Shown piece after piece: positions 37,775 through 45,411 of a stretch of DNA of 64,000 bases. Each line of letters begins with the position of its first letter. Positions within the stretch are counted from its first letter, which is position 1. The translations under genes were made by a program, and so were the position numbers. The stretch comes from Azospirillum agricola. GTDB lineage: Bacteria; Pseudomonadota; Alphaproteobacteria; Azospirillales; Azospirillaceae. The stretch covers positions 124,001 to 188,000 of the forward strand of contig NZ_JAGINM010000002.1 in the NCBI RefSeq assembly GCF_017876095.1, in the 5' to 3' direction. The notes under the pieces were generated by a model. The model was not told the origin of the DNA. It made no database searches and was given only the letters and a program-made list of their open reading frames with translations.

Positions 37775-39739
37775 TCAGCGCCCGGCGAGGCTCCGCCGCA
37801 GCGGGCTGTCGCCCACCGGCCAGACACCACGGTCGGCCGCCCTGGCGCCGTCGAAGACCAGCCAGCTCTGCCGCCCGTAATGCGGCAGCGGGCGCAGCAG
37901 CGCCTGCAAGGCCGCCGCGTCCGCGCCGGACACCACCAGCAGCGGGGCGCCCCCGGCCGGGCGGGCGGTCCACACCCGCGCGCTTCCCCGGCCGGCCAGC
38001 GACTCCGGAACCGGCGGCAAACCGCGCCCGGCCAGCGCCGCCGCGACGGCCTCGTCGGTGCCGACCAGCAGCGCGGGCGATCCGGCACCGGCGTTTCCGG
38101 CCTTCCCGTCCACCAGGCGGTCGGCGAGGGCCCTGGCCGCCGTCGCCGCTTCCCCGGTCGCCGCGACGATCACGGCGGTTCCGGGATCGAGCGTCACGTC
38201 GCGCAGGATCGGCGGCGCCTCTCCCGCGCCGAGACGGCGGAACAGGGCGAAGTCGGGATCGACCGTCACCGCCAGCGGACGGGCGGCGGTGCGCAGGGTC
38301 GCCGAAGCGTCGCGGCCGTCCAGGCGCAGGCGGTGACGCTCGATGCCGGCCGGGGTCTCGACGGCCACCGGAACCGAGAGGGCGTAGGGCCGGTCGGCCT
38401 CCTGCCGCAACGTCAGCCTGACGGCGTTCCCCTCCGCCCGCGCGTCGGCCAGGGTCAGGGCCGGGGCGCCGCGCCGGTCGAGCCACTGGGCGAAGAAGCC
38501 GCCCAGGTCGCGCTTGGCGGCGGTCTCGAAGGCGCGGCGCAGGTCGGTCCAGCCCGCCTCCTGGAAGGCGTGGGCGCTCCAGAAGCCGCGCAGGCCGGCG
38601 TCGAAGGCGTCGGCTCCGATCTCGTCGCGCAGCATGTGGAACAGCATCGCCGCCTTGCCGTAGCCGACGATCTGCGAGGCGTCGTGGGTCTTCCCCCGGA
38701 AGTCGGTCAGCCGGCTGTCGCGCTCGGCCGGCAGGGCCGCGTAGTCGCGCAGCCAGTCCAGCCGCATCGCCCGCCCGGCGGCGGGGTCGCGGTCCTCGGC
38801 GGCGGCGTGGTCGGCCAGATAGGTGGTCAGCCCCTCCGCCCAGTTGCCGCCCTCCCCCATCCGGACGCCGTTGCCCCACCAGTTGTGCAGGATCTCGTGG
38901 GTCAGCGACTGCCCGCGGACGAAGGGCAGCGGCAGCACCGACCGTCCCAGCGCCGTCAGCCCCGGAAAGCCCAGCCCCACCGGCGGCGGCACCGAGACGA
39001 TGGAGAAACCGTCGAACGGGTAGGCGCCGATCCGCGCCGCGTAGCCGTCGATGGCCCGTGCGGTCAGGTCGAGGTAATCCCCGGCCAGCGCCTCCTGTCC
39101 GGGATGCCCGTAGAGGCGCAGGCGCAGCGCGCCGTGCATCCGCTCCGTCACCGTCCAGGGGCCGGCGAACAGCGAGGGTTCCTCGACGCCGCGGGGTTCC
39201 TCGAACACGGCGCGGTAGGTGCCGGCCTCCCGAACTTCCTTCACCAGCCGGCCGGTCGCCACGGCGGCGAACGGCTCCGGGACGCGGACCGACAGGCGCC
39301 AGCCCGGCGGTTCGCCGCCGGTGGAGGGCAGCCAGCCGGACAGGCCGGGCAGGAAGGCGCCCTCGCCATCCATGGCGGCGCCGATGGCGCGGTCCTTCCC
39401 GAAGCCCGGCAGCATGCCGCCATAGCGGATCGTCACCGGTCCGGCGCCCTCCGGCACGGTCAGCGTCACACGGTCGCCGCTGCGTCGCACCGGGACGGGC
39501 CGGCCGGCGGCGCTGGTTTCGCGCAGGGTCAGTCCGGGGAGCAGGCGGAATTCCCGCGTGCCGGACGGCAAAGTCACGCGGTCAGTGACCTCCAGCGTTC
39601 CGGCGGCGGGATCCAGCGCGACGTCGAGGTCGTGGTGAATGACGGGCGCGGCGGTGGCGGCGGCCCAGGCCGGGGCGACCACGCCCAGGACCAGAGCGGC
39701 GACCAGCGGAAGGACGGTGGCGAAGCGGGGAATCGGCAT
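37775..39739 (-). CDS. M1-family metallopeptidase, exported
   Basis: A 654-residue exported zinc peptidase. A signal peptide (MPIPRFATVLPLVAALVLGVVAPAWAA) is followed by a beta-rich domain and the catalytic core: HEILHNWWGN (H281, E282, H285) and a Glu in GNWAEGLTTY (E302). The spacing from the second His to this Glu is 16 residues rather than the 18 usual in M1 enzymes. YGKAAMLFHML resembles the conserved Tyr helix. The GxMxN exopeptidase motif of classic aminopeptidase N is not evident, so the specificity is open. The C-terminal 200 residues look like a separate, less conserved domain. The start at 39739 begins the signal peptide. Confidence 0.8.
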   Translation of the reverse strand: MPIPRFATVLPLVAALVLGVVAPAWAAATAAPVIHHDLDVALDPAAGTLEVTDRVTLPSGTREFRLLPGLTLRETSAAGRPVPVRRSGDRVTLTVPEGAGPVTIRYGGMLPGFGKDRAIGAAMDGEGAFLPGLSGWLPSTGGEPPGWRLSVRVPEPFAAVATGRLVKEVREAGTYRAVFEEPRGVEEPSLFAGPWTVTERMHGALRLRLYGHPGQEALAGDYLDLTARAIDGYAARIGAYPFDGFSIVSVPPPVGLGFPGLTALGRSVLPLPFVRGQSLTHEILHNWWGNGVRMGEGGNWAEGLTTYLADHAAAEDRDPAAGRAMRLDWLRDYAALPAERDSRLTDFRGKTHDASQIVGYGKAAMLFHMLRDEIGADAFDAGLRGFWSAHAFQEAGWTDLRRAFETAAKRDLGGFFAQWLDRRGAPALTLADARAEGNAVRLTLRQEADRPYALSVPVAVETPAGIERHRLRLDGRDASATLRTAARPLAVTVDPDFALFRRLGAGEAPPILRDVTLDPGTAVIVAATGEAATAARALADRLVDGKAGNAGAGSPALLVGTDEAVAAALAGRGLPPVPESLAGRGSARVWTARPAGGAPLLVVSGADAAALQALLRPLPHYGRQSWLVFDGARAADRGVWPVGDSPLRRSLAGR

Positions 39740-39840
39740 GCCCCCGAAGATAGGCGCCCCGCCGCCGTGGCACCAGCGCCAGCGCCGGAGCGGCGAACCC
39801 GGATCGACACGAGGCTGATGCGAGGGAGGTTGCCTCAAGA

Positions 39841-39934
39841 CACGGATGAACACGGATATCCACGGGTGAACACGGATACGGTCTTTTATCCCGTTCATCC
39901 ATGAGCCGGCACAGCCGGCATCTTGTTCATCCGT
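39841..39934. repeat. Intergenic repeat with ACGGATGAACA units, copy 1
   Basis: Direct units CACGGATGAACA and CACGGGTGAACACGGAT on the left and the inverted TTGTTCATCCGT on the right can form a long hairpin. The same unit recurs in the cruciform at 58493-58606. It fills most of the 222-base gap between the M1 peptidase start and the ChaC-like gene. Confidence 0.7.
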
Positions 39935-39961
39935 TTCCAAAACCCTTCACGAATGGCCGGC

Positions 39962-40582
39962 CTATGGCCGGTGGTCGCGGACGGCCTGGTAGAGCCGGTG
40001 CAGCCCCTCGTCGCGAATGCCCAGCTCGTCGAGATGCACGACCGTGTTGGCGAGATACTCGATGTTCGGCCCGCGCGCGCCGCAGCAGCCGGCGATGCGG
40101 GCGACCAGCTCCGAATCCTCCAGGCAGCCGCAATATTGCCGGTGCGTCCGGTCGACGACGAAGCAGCAGGCATCGACCGCCGCTTCCCCCGCCGCCGAAC
40201 GGCCGTCTCGCAGGCGGACGCGCAGCATCTTCGGCCGGTAAACGCGGTTGTCCATCTCGCGTTCCCAGAGATAGTCCAGCGCCTCCGGCACCGCCGGCGC
40301 GGGGACGCGGAAGACGATGCCGCGGCAGGAGCCGCCACGGTCGAGGCCGAGCACCAGCCCCGGCCGTTCCGGCGTGCCACGGTAACGGTGCGAGGCGACG
40401 CAGAATCGGCGGTGGTAGCCGCCCAGCGTCGCGGCGTGGCGCTCGGCGAAGGGAATGCCGGGATTCCACATCAGGGAGCCGTAGGCGAAGACCCAGAGAT
40501 CGGCGCCGGGCGTCACGGCGATGTCGGACGACCAGACGGGAGAGGACGGGGTGGGAGGGGCGGTGTGCGTGTCGGCAGCCAT
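39962..40582 (-). CDS. Gamma-glutamylcyclotransferase, ChaC-like
   Basis: A 206-residue ChaC-type enzyme that cleaves glutathione to 5-oxoproline and Cys-Gly. The substrate loop reads FAYGSLMWNPG near residue 30 (the YGSL motif), with RRFCVASHRYRGTPERPGLVLGL and the catalytic Glu within LDYLWEREM. The ATG at 40582 gives a normal N-terminus; the open frame extends to 40705, but those residues would overlap the promoter area of the divergent DUF2125 gene. The role is cytosolic glutathione turnover; the exact substrate is inferred from the family. Confidence 0.87.
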   Translation of the reverse strand: MAADTHTAPPTPSSPVWSSDIAVTPGADLWVFAYGSLMWNPGIPFAERHAATLGGYHRRFCVASHRYRGTPERPGLVLGLDRGGSCRGIVFRVPAPAVPEALDYLWEREMDNRVYRPKMLRVRLRDGRSAAGEAAVDACCFVVDRTHRQYCGCLEDSELVARIAGCCGARGPNIEYLANTVVHLDELGIRDEGLHRLYQAVRDHRP

Positions 40583-40691
40583 GGTCCGCGCGGCGCAGCC
40601 GGCGCGACGGCGGCGCCAGGGAAGGAGCAAGCCTAGCATGGGTTTCCGCCAGCCGCTATAACGGGACCGACACGAAACGGACAGCTCCCCC

Positions 40692-41717
40692 ATGCGCCTT
40701 CCCAAGTTTCGCGGCCGATCCGGCCTGATCCTGGCCCTGCTGGTGGCCCTGCCGCTCGCCGGCTACGCGCTGTGGTGGTGGCAGGCCGCCCGCATGGTCG
40801 AGCAGGGGCTGCTCGCCTGGATCGCGGAGCAGCGGGCCAGCGGCGCGCTGGTCGAGCATGGCGGGCTGGCGGTGGACGGCTTCCCCTTCACCCTGCGCGC
40901 GACGCTGGAGCAACCGCATCTGGCGACGCGCGGCGCGGAATGGCGGGGCGGGCGGCTGGTGGCGGAGGCCGCGCCCTGGAACGTCACCCAGGTGGCCCTC
41001 AGCCTGCCCGGTGAGCAGCGGCTGACGCTGGTCCAGGCCGGCCAGCCGCCGCTCGACCTCACGGCGCGCGGCGGCGGCACCGGGCACGCGGTGTGGTCGC
41101 TGGCCGGCACCGTCGAGCGGTTCGGGTTGTCCTTCACCGACCTGACGGCCCAGGCGGCGGGGCTGCCGATGCCCATCGCCTCGCTCGACGTCAACGCCGC
41201 CCAGCCGGGCGAGCCGCCCACCGCCCACACCGCGACCGGCCTGACGGTCGGCATCGTCGCCAACGGGCTGACCCTGCCCGAAACCACCCCGCCCGCGCTC
41301 GGCCGCGAGGTGAAGCGCGCCGAGCTGTCGGCCCGCGTGCTCGGCCGCCCGCCGCGCCCCGAGCCGGCCGGGCTGTCGGCCTGGAGCCGCGACGGCGGCA
41401 CGGTGGAGCTGGACCGGCTGGCGCTGAACTGGGGGCCGCTGGCGGTGACGATGAACGGGACGCTGGCGCTCGACGGCGACCTCCAGCCGCAGGCGGCGCT
41501 GACGGCGGAGATCCAGGGCGCCCCGGCGGTGCTGGACGCGGTCAAGCCGATGATGCGGCCGAACGAGGCGGCGATGGCCCGCACGGTGCTGGCCATGCTG
41601 TCCCGCCCGACCGGCCCCGGCGGCGAACCGGTCCTCACCGCCCCGGTCACCGTGCAGAACAGCGCGCTGTTCCTCGGCCCGCTGAAGGTCGCGTCGGTGC
41701 CGCGCGTGGTGTGGTGA
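40692..41717 (+). CDS. DUF2125 domain-containing protein
   Basis: A 341-residue membrane-anchored protein of the DUF2125 family. One N-terminal helix (LILALLVALPLAGYALWWW) anchors a large periplasmic beta-rich part with DGFPFTLRATLEQPHL and EWRGGRLVAEAAPWN, typical of the family. The function is unknown; the fold is thought to resemble proteins handling outer-membrane lipids, which is only a guess. The GTGA at the stop (41714-41717) overlaps the first gene of the low-GC pair downstream. Confidence 0.82.
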   Translation: MRLPKFRGRSGLILALLVALPLAGYALWWWQAARMVEQGLLAWIAEQRASGALVEHGGLAVDGFPFTLRATLEQPHLATRGAEWRGGRLVAEAAPWNVTQVALSLPGEQRLTLVQAGQPPLDLTARGGGTGHAVWSLAGTVERFGLSFTDLTAQAAGLPMPIASLDVNAAQPGEPPTAHTATGLTVGIVANGLTLPETTPPALGREVKRAELSARVLGRPPRPEPAGLSAWSRDGGTVELDRLALNWGPLAVTMNGTLALDGDLQPQAALTAEIQGAPAVLDAVKPMMRPNEAAMARTVLAMLSRPTGPGGEPVLTAPVTVQNSALFLGPLKVASVPRVVW

Positions 41718-42070
41718 GAATTGCGGAACAGTTACCGTTGGTTGTCCCACGGTACCGGGGATACACCGGCCTTGACATCCGCACCCAATCGGTCAAAAAG
41801 TTCTCCGTACGCGCGGGAACGCTGGACGGCGTCCCCTTGTTTTTCACGACCGATTTGCCAAGGACGTTCCTCGTGAACCTCTCCGAGTATGCCGCTAACC
41901 GCGGTTTATTGAGCAAGAAGCTCAATGACGCACGCAAGACTTTCCAAAAGGATGTGCGTGTGAATTCCGGAATAAAATCCAGCGAACATATCGCGGCGAT
42001 AATAAACAACAAGCCGACCGAACAGGTGGATTGGACGCCTCTCTACAAGCACGCCGAGCAGTTCGACTGA
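41714..42070 (+). CDS. Small protein of unknown function, first gene of a low-GC pair
   Basis: A possible 118-residue protein. The frame has no internal Met, so the start must be GTG 41714 (overlapping the DUF2125 stop as GTGA) or a later TTG such as 41738. The C-terminal half is mainly helical and Lys/Asn-rich: LSEYAANRGLLSKKLNDARK, then VDWTPLYKHAEQFD. The GC level falls to about 50% in this stretch against about 70% around it. Its stop shares a base with the ATG of the next gene (TGATG). I do not recognise the family. The overlap and composition suggest an acquired two-gene module. Confidence 0.5.
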   Translation: MRIAEQLPLVVPRYRGYTGLDIRTQSVKKFSVRAGTLDGVPLFFTTDLPRTFLVNLSEYAANRGLLSKKLNDARKTFQKDVRVNSGIKSSEHIAAIINNKPTEQVDWTPLYKHAEQFD

Positions 42071-42633
42071 TGAGCGATCCGACGTTATTACCCGTCGATC
42101 TGCAAGATAAGCTCGCCGAATCCTTCGTGGAATGCGTCCTCGAAGTGGTCAAGGCCTGGCAGATTCCTTACGACGCCGTTCATGTGTCGTCCCGTGAGCT
42201 GGCTCTGGCCCTGAGGGAGTGCCAAAAGGATCTGGACATTCTCCTCTATCGGCGGGCCGGCACGCTTGGCCCGACGCACGAGGGATTCGACGGCGTGTCG
42301 ATCGGCAAGCTGGCTGGCACCCTGATCTTCCGGCTGTCGCGCTATCGAATCGTTCATGTCGATGAAAAAGCCATCGAATCCCTGCCTTTGGAAATTCACA
42401 AGCGGGTCAGCAAGCTTCAAGAGGTCGCCGCCTTTCGTTTCATTTGCGAAGACATTCTGAAGATCAAGCCGCCGCGCACGCATCCGGAACTTTTGTATCT
42501 CCTGTCACGCCGACACATGAATCAGGAGATGCTTGGGCTGACGCTCGATGTCTTCTCCGAGCACTGTTCCCGATTGAAGACCCAGACGTCCGTGGACAAG
42601 CCACCCTTCAGCACCTTCTACAAGCGCGCCTGA
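42070..42633 (+). CDS. Protein of unknown function, second gene of a low-GC pair
   Basis: A 187-residue soluble, mostly helical protein that I cannot assign. Features include LRECQKDLDILLYRRAGTLG, a middle SIGKLAGTLIFRLSRYRIVHVDEKAIE, and a C-terminal HPELLYLLSRRHMNQEMLG. No membrane segment, signal or nucleotide-binding loop is visible. Codon use and GC (about 54%) differ from the neighbours. The ATG overlaps the previous stop (TGATG), so both are made together. A 9-bp stem hairpin follows at 42676. Toxin-antitoxin or defence roles are possible only by analogy of layout. Confidence 0.65.
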   Translation: MSDPTLLPVDLQDKLAESFVECVLEVVKAWQIPYDAVHVSSRELALALRECQKDLDILLYRRAGTLGPTHEGFDGVSIGKLAGTLIFRLSRYRIVHVDEKAIESLPLEIHKRVSKLQEVAAFRFICEDILKIKPPRTHPELLYLLSRRHMNQEMLGLTLDVFSEHCSRLKTQTSVDKPPFSTFYKRA

Positions 42634-42675
42634 AGGCAGAAAAGCCACACCCACCTGTCCTCATGACGGATCCGT

Positions 42676-42706
42676 GAACGCCGCATCTTGTTTCACAGCG
42701 GCGTTC
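42676..42706. terminator. Hairpin after the low-GC gene pair
   Basis: GAACGCCGC pairs perfectly with GCGGCGTTC around a 13-base loop, 43 bases after the stop at 42633. No T-run follows, so it may be a weak or Rho-assisted terminator, or mark the right end of the inserted segment. Confidence 0.4.
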
Positions 42707-42774
42707 TGGCCAAATTGACGCACCTGTGCCGCGCAGCGTCCACGCTTCGCATTGCCTTCAAGGTGCGCCCGCCG

Positions 42775-43542
42775 ATGTGCCGTTTTCTTGCCTATTGCGG
42801 TGAGCCGGTGTTGCTGGAAACGCTGGTCTGCACGCCCTGCCATTCGCTGATCGAGCAATCGATGCGCGCCTCGGAGGCGAAGACCGAGACCAACGGCGAC
42901 GGCTTCGGCGTCGGTTGGTACAGCGAGCGTCCCGAGCCCGGCCGCTACTGCGAGATCCGCCCGGCCTGGTCGGACGAGAACCTGCAATCGATCTGCGGCC
43001 ATGTCCGCTCGCACCTGTTCTTCGCCCATGTGCGGGCGGCGACCGGCACGGCGGTCAGCCGGGCCAACTGCCACCCCTTCAAGGCCGGGCGCTTCCTGTT
43101 CATGCACAACGGGCAGATCGGCGACTGGACCCGGCTGCGCCGCAAGGTCGAGGCGATGATCCCCGACCACCTCTACGCCACCCGAACCGGCACGACGGAC
43201 AGCGAGGCGATCTTCCTCGCCGCGCTCGGCCATGGGCTGGAGGAGGATTCGGTCGGCGCCTTCCAGACCGTGCTGCACGCCATCCGCGACGAGATGGCGG
43301 CGCTCGGCATCACCGCGCCGCTGCGCTTCACCGCGACCTGGACCGACGGGCGGACGGTGTGGGCGGTGCGCTGGGCCTCCGACAACAAGCCGCCCAGCCT
43401 CTACTGGCGCAGCAGCGGCAACGGGCTGATCGTGGTGTCGGAGCCGGTGGACGCCCAGCGCGACCAGTGGCGGCCGGTGCCGGCCGGCGGCGGTCTGGTC
43501 GCCCGCCTCGGCGCCTTGCCCGAAACCTTCATCTTCCACTGA
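42775..43542 (+). CDS. Class II glutamine amidotransferase
   Basis: A 255-residue Ntn-type amidotransferase. The nucleophile is Cys2 after Met removal (MCRFLAYCGEP); GFGVGWYSE, FFAHVRAATGT and HPFKAGRFLFMHNGQIGDW are the conserved glutaminase-site blocks. It resembles free-standing YafJ-type proteins, whose acceptor is unknown. The ATG at 42775 is required to place the Cys at position 2, and AAGGTG lies nine bases upstream, so longer starts are rejected. Confidence 0.9.
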   Translation: MCRFLAYCGEPVLLETLVCTPCHSLIEQSMRASEAKTETNGDGFGVGWYSERPEPGRYCEIRPAWSDENLQSICGHVRSHLFFAHVRAATGTAVSRANCHPFKAGRFLFMHNGQIGDWTRLRRKVEAMIPDHLYATRTGTTDSEAIFLAALGHGLEEDSVGAFQTVLHAIRDEMAALGITAPLRFTATWTDGRTVWAVRWASDNKPPSLYWRSSGNGLIVVSEPVDAQRDQWRPVPAGGGLVARLGALPETFIFH

Positions 43543-43561
43543 CGGACCGGGCCGGAAGGAG

Positions 43562-44776
43562 TCAGCCGGTCAGGCGGCCGGCCGGCAGCAGGATGGTCAC
43601 GGCGGTGCCCCGCCCCGGCGCGCTGTCCAGCTCGACGCTGCCGCCATGCAGCTCGGCGAGGCGGCGGACGATGGGCAGCCCCAGCCCGATCCCCTCATGC
43701 TGGCGCACCAGCGACCGCTCGGCCTGGAAGAAGGGGTCGAAGATGCGCCCCATGAGCTCCGGCGCGATGCCCGGTCCGTCGTCGCGCACGACCACGGCGA
43801 CCGCGCCCTGCCGCTGTTCGATGGAGGCCAGCACGTGGCCGTCCGGCGGCGTGAACTTCACCGCGTTGTCGAGCACGTTGAGGATCATCTCGCGCAGCCG
43901 CCGGTGGTCGGCGCGCAGGCGGAAGGGCGCGCAGGGCTGCGCCGCCACGGTCAGCCGCTTCGGATCGGCCTTCGGCCCCAGCAGGTCGACGCAGGAACTC
44001 AGCAGCTGCGGCAGGTTGACGTCGGATTCCTGAAGCTCGATGGCCCCGGTCGAGCCGCGCGTGTAGTCGAGGATGTTGTTGACCATGGTCAGCAGCGACT
44101 TGCCGCTGTCCTCGATCAGCTTGGCGTACTCCACGTAGTCGGGGTGGCCGAGCTTGCCCATCCCCTCGCTGCCCAGCACGTCGGCGAAGCCGATGATCGA
44201 GTTCAGCGGCGTGCGCAGCTCGTGGCTCATCACCGACAGGAAATCCAGCTTGGCGCGGTCGGCCTGCCGGGCGGCGTCGAGCGCGCTGCTCAGCTCGGCG
44301 GTGCGCTCGGAGACGCGGCGCTCCAGGTCGCGGTTCTGCTCGACGGTGCGGCGGTAGAGGGTGCGGATCTCCACCATGTTGCGGACCCGGTGCAACAGCT
44401 CCCAGGCGATGAAGGGCTTGGTCAGGAAGTCGTTGGCGCCGAGCTCCAGCGACTTGCGCCGGGTCTCCTGGTCGGTCTGGGCGGTCAGCACCAGGATCGG
44501 AACATAGTCGGCGCCGAACACCGGCCTCAGACGCTCCATCAGTTCGAACCCGCTCATGTGCGGCATGCGGATGTCGATGAGCAGCAGGTCGAAGGATTCG
44601 CCGGCGCACAGGTAGGGGACCTTGCGCGGATCGGTCTCGCCGCGGATGCGGGCGTAGCCGTCATGGGTCAGGATCTCGCGCAACAGCTCCACGTTGGAGA
44701 TGTTGTCGTCGACGATCAGGATGCTGGCATCCTTGATCTGGCGTTCGAGCGACGGATCGATCTGGCTTCGGATCAT
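43562..44776 (-). CDS. Receiver domain-histidine kinase
   Basis: A 404-residue cytoplasmic protein with a receiver at the N-terminus (about 15-135: LIVDDN, phospho-Asp in LLLIDIRMPHMSGFE, conserved Lys in FLTKPF), a coiled linker (RTVEQNRDLERRVSERTAEL), then a kinase core with H-box FLSVMSHELRTPLNSII, N-box LNVLDNAVKFTP and G-boxes DDGPGIAP and GIGLGLPIV. The REC-kinase layout means it takes a phosphate or signal from another system rather than sensing directly. The ATG at 44776 begins MIRSQID; the frame upstream of it is not needed. Confidence 0.88.
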   Translation of the reverse strand: MIRSQIDPSLERQIKDASILIVDDNISNVELLREILTHDGYARIRGETDPRKVPYLCAGESFDLLLIDIRMPHMSGFELMERLRPVFGADYVPILVLTAQTDQETRRKSLELGANDFLTKPFIAWELLHRVRNMVEIRTLYRRTVEQNRDLERRVSERTAELSSALDAARQADRAKLDFLSVMSHELRTPLNSIIGFADVLGSEGMGKLGHPDYVEYAKLIEDSGKSLLTMVNNILDYTRGSTGAIELQESDVNLPQLLSSCVDLLGPKADPKRLTVAAQPCAPFRLRADHRRLREMILNVLDNAVKFTPPDGHVLASIEQRQGAVAVVVRDDGPGIAPELMGRIFDPFFQAERSLVRQHEGIGLGLPIVRRLAELHGGSVELDSAPGRGTAVTILLPAGRLTG

Positions 44777-44908
44777 CGGGACGCGGCCCTCACGTTCGAG
44801 ACGAACCGTCTGTTTGGGACACAAGCCTTGCCGGGTCACCGCTGAAATGCAACGACTTTATTGCAATGGTTCGGCACCTTTCCCGGCAACGACGCGTCGT
44901 CCAATGCC

Positions 44909-45358
44909 TCACGCGCGCTTGTCCCAGCCGCCGCGCTCGTTCTGCTGCCAGTAGGTCAGGGAATGGCCGGCGGCCTTGCACGCCTTCCAGCGGCCGCGCG
45001 CGGCGAGAACGGCCTCCTCGTCGTTGCCGTCGAACAGGTCGCAGACAAGCTCGAAGCCGCCCATGCGGTCGCTGACCGACCCATCCACCGTGACCAGCAC
45101 GGTGGCGCCGTTGGGGTTCTCGTCCTCGGCGGTCAGCCAGACCGGCTGCTGGTCGGCGAATCCGTCGCGCGCGGCGCCGTGTGGCAGGAAGGAGCCGGGA
45201 TCGTAGGTCCACAGATGCTGGTTGAGCGCGTCCACCCGCTCGGCCGAGCCGGCGAGGACGACGGCGCGCCAGTTCCGCTCCAGCACCTTTTCCAGGATCT
45301 TGGGAAGCGCCTGCTCCAGCGTCCGGCGCTGGAGATGATAGAATCGGACTTCGGTCAT
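44909..45358 (-). CDS. holC: DNA polymerase III subunit chi
   Basis: A 149-residue protein that links the clamp loader to SSB. The N-terminus TEVRFYHLQRRTLEQALPKILEKVLERNWRAVV and the middle LNQHLWTYDPGSFLPHG match HolC; the end KAAGHSLTYWQQNERGGWDKRA is the typical tail. HolC usually lies after pepA, as here, where the two genes are 53 bases apart on the same strand with a hairpin between. Confidence 0.92.
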   Translation of the reverse strand: MTEVRFYHLQRRTLEQALPKILEKVLERNWRAVVLAGSAERVDALNQHLWTYDPGSFLPHGAARDGFADQQPVWLTAEDENPNGATVLVTVDGSVSDRMGGFELVCDLFDGNDEEAVLAARGRWKACKAAGHSLTYWQQNERGGWDKRA

Positions 45359-45378
45359 GGGCCTCGTTCCGGGGAACG

Positions 45379-45403
45379 CCCCTCTCCCGCCCTGGGAGAG
45401 GGG
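45379..45403. terminator. Hairpin between pepA and holC
   Basis: A perfect 10-bp stem, CCCCTCTCCC with GGGAGAGGGG, loop GCCCT. It lies between two co-directional genes (pepA stop and holC start), so it could attenuate holC expression. It shares the CCCTCTCCC unit with the larger repeats. Confidence 0.55.
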
Positions 45404-45411
45404 CTTGATCG

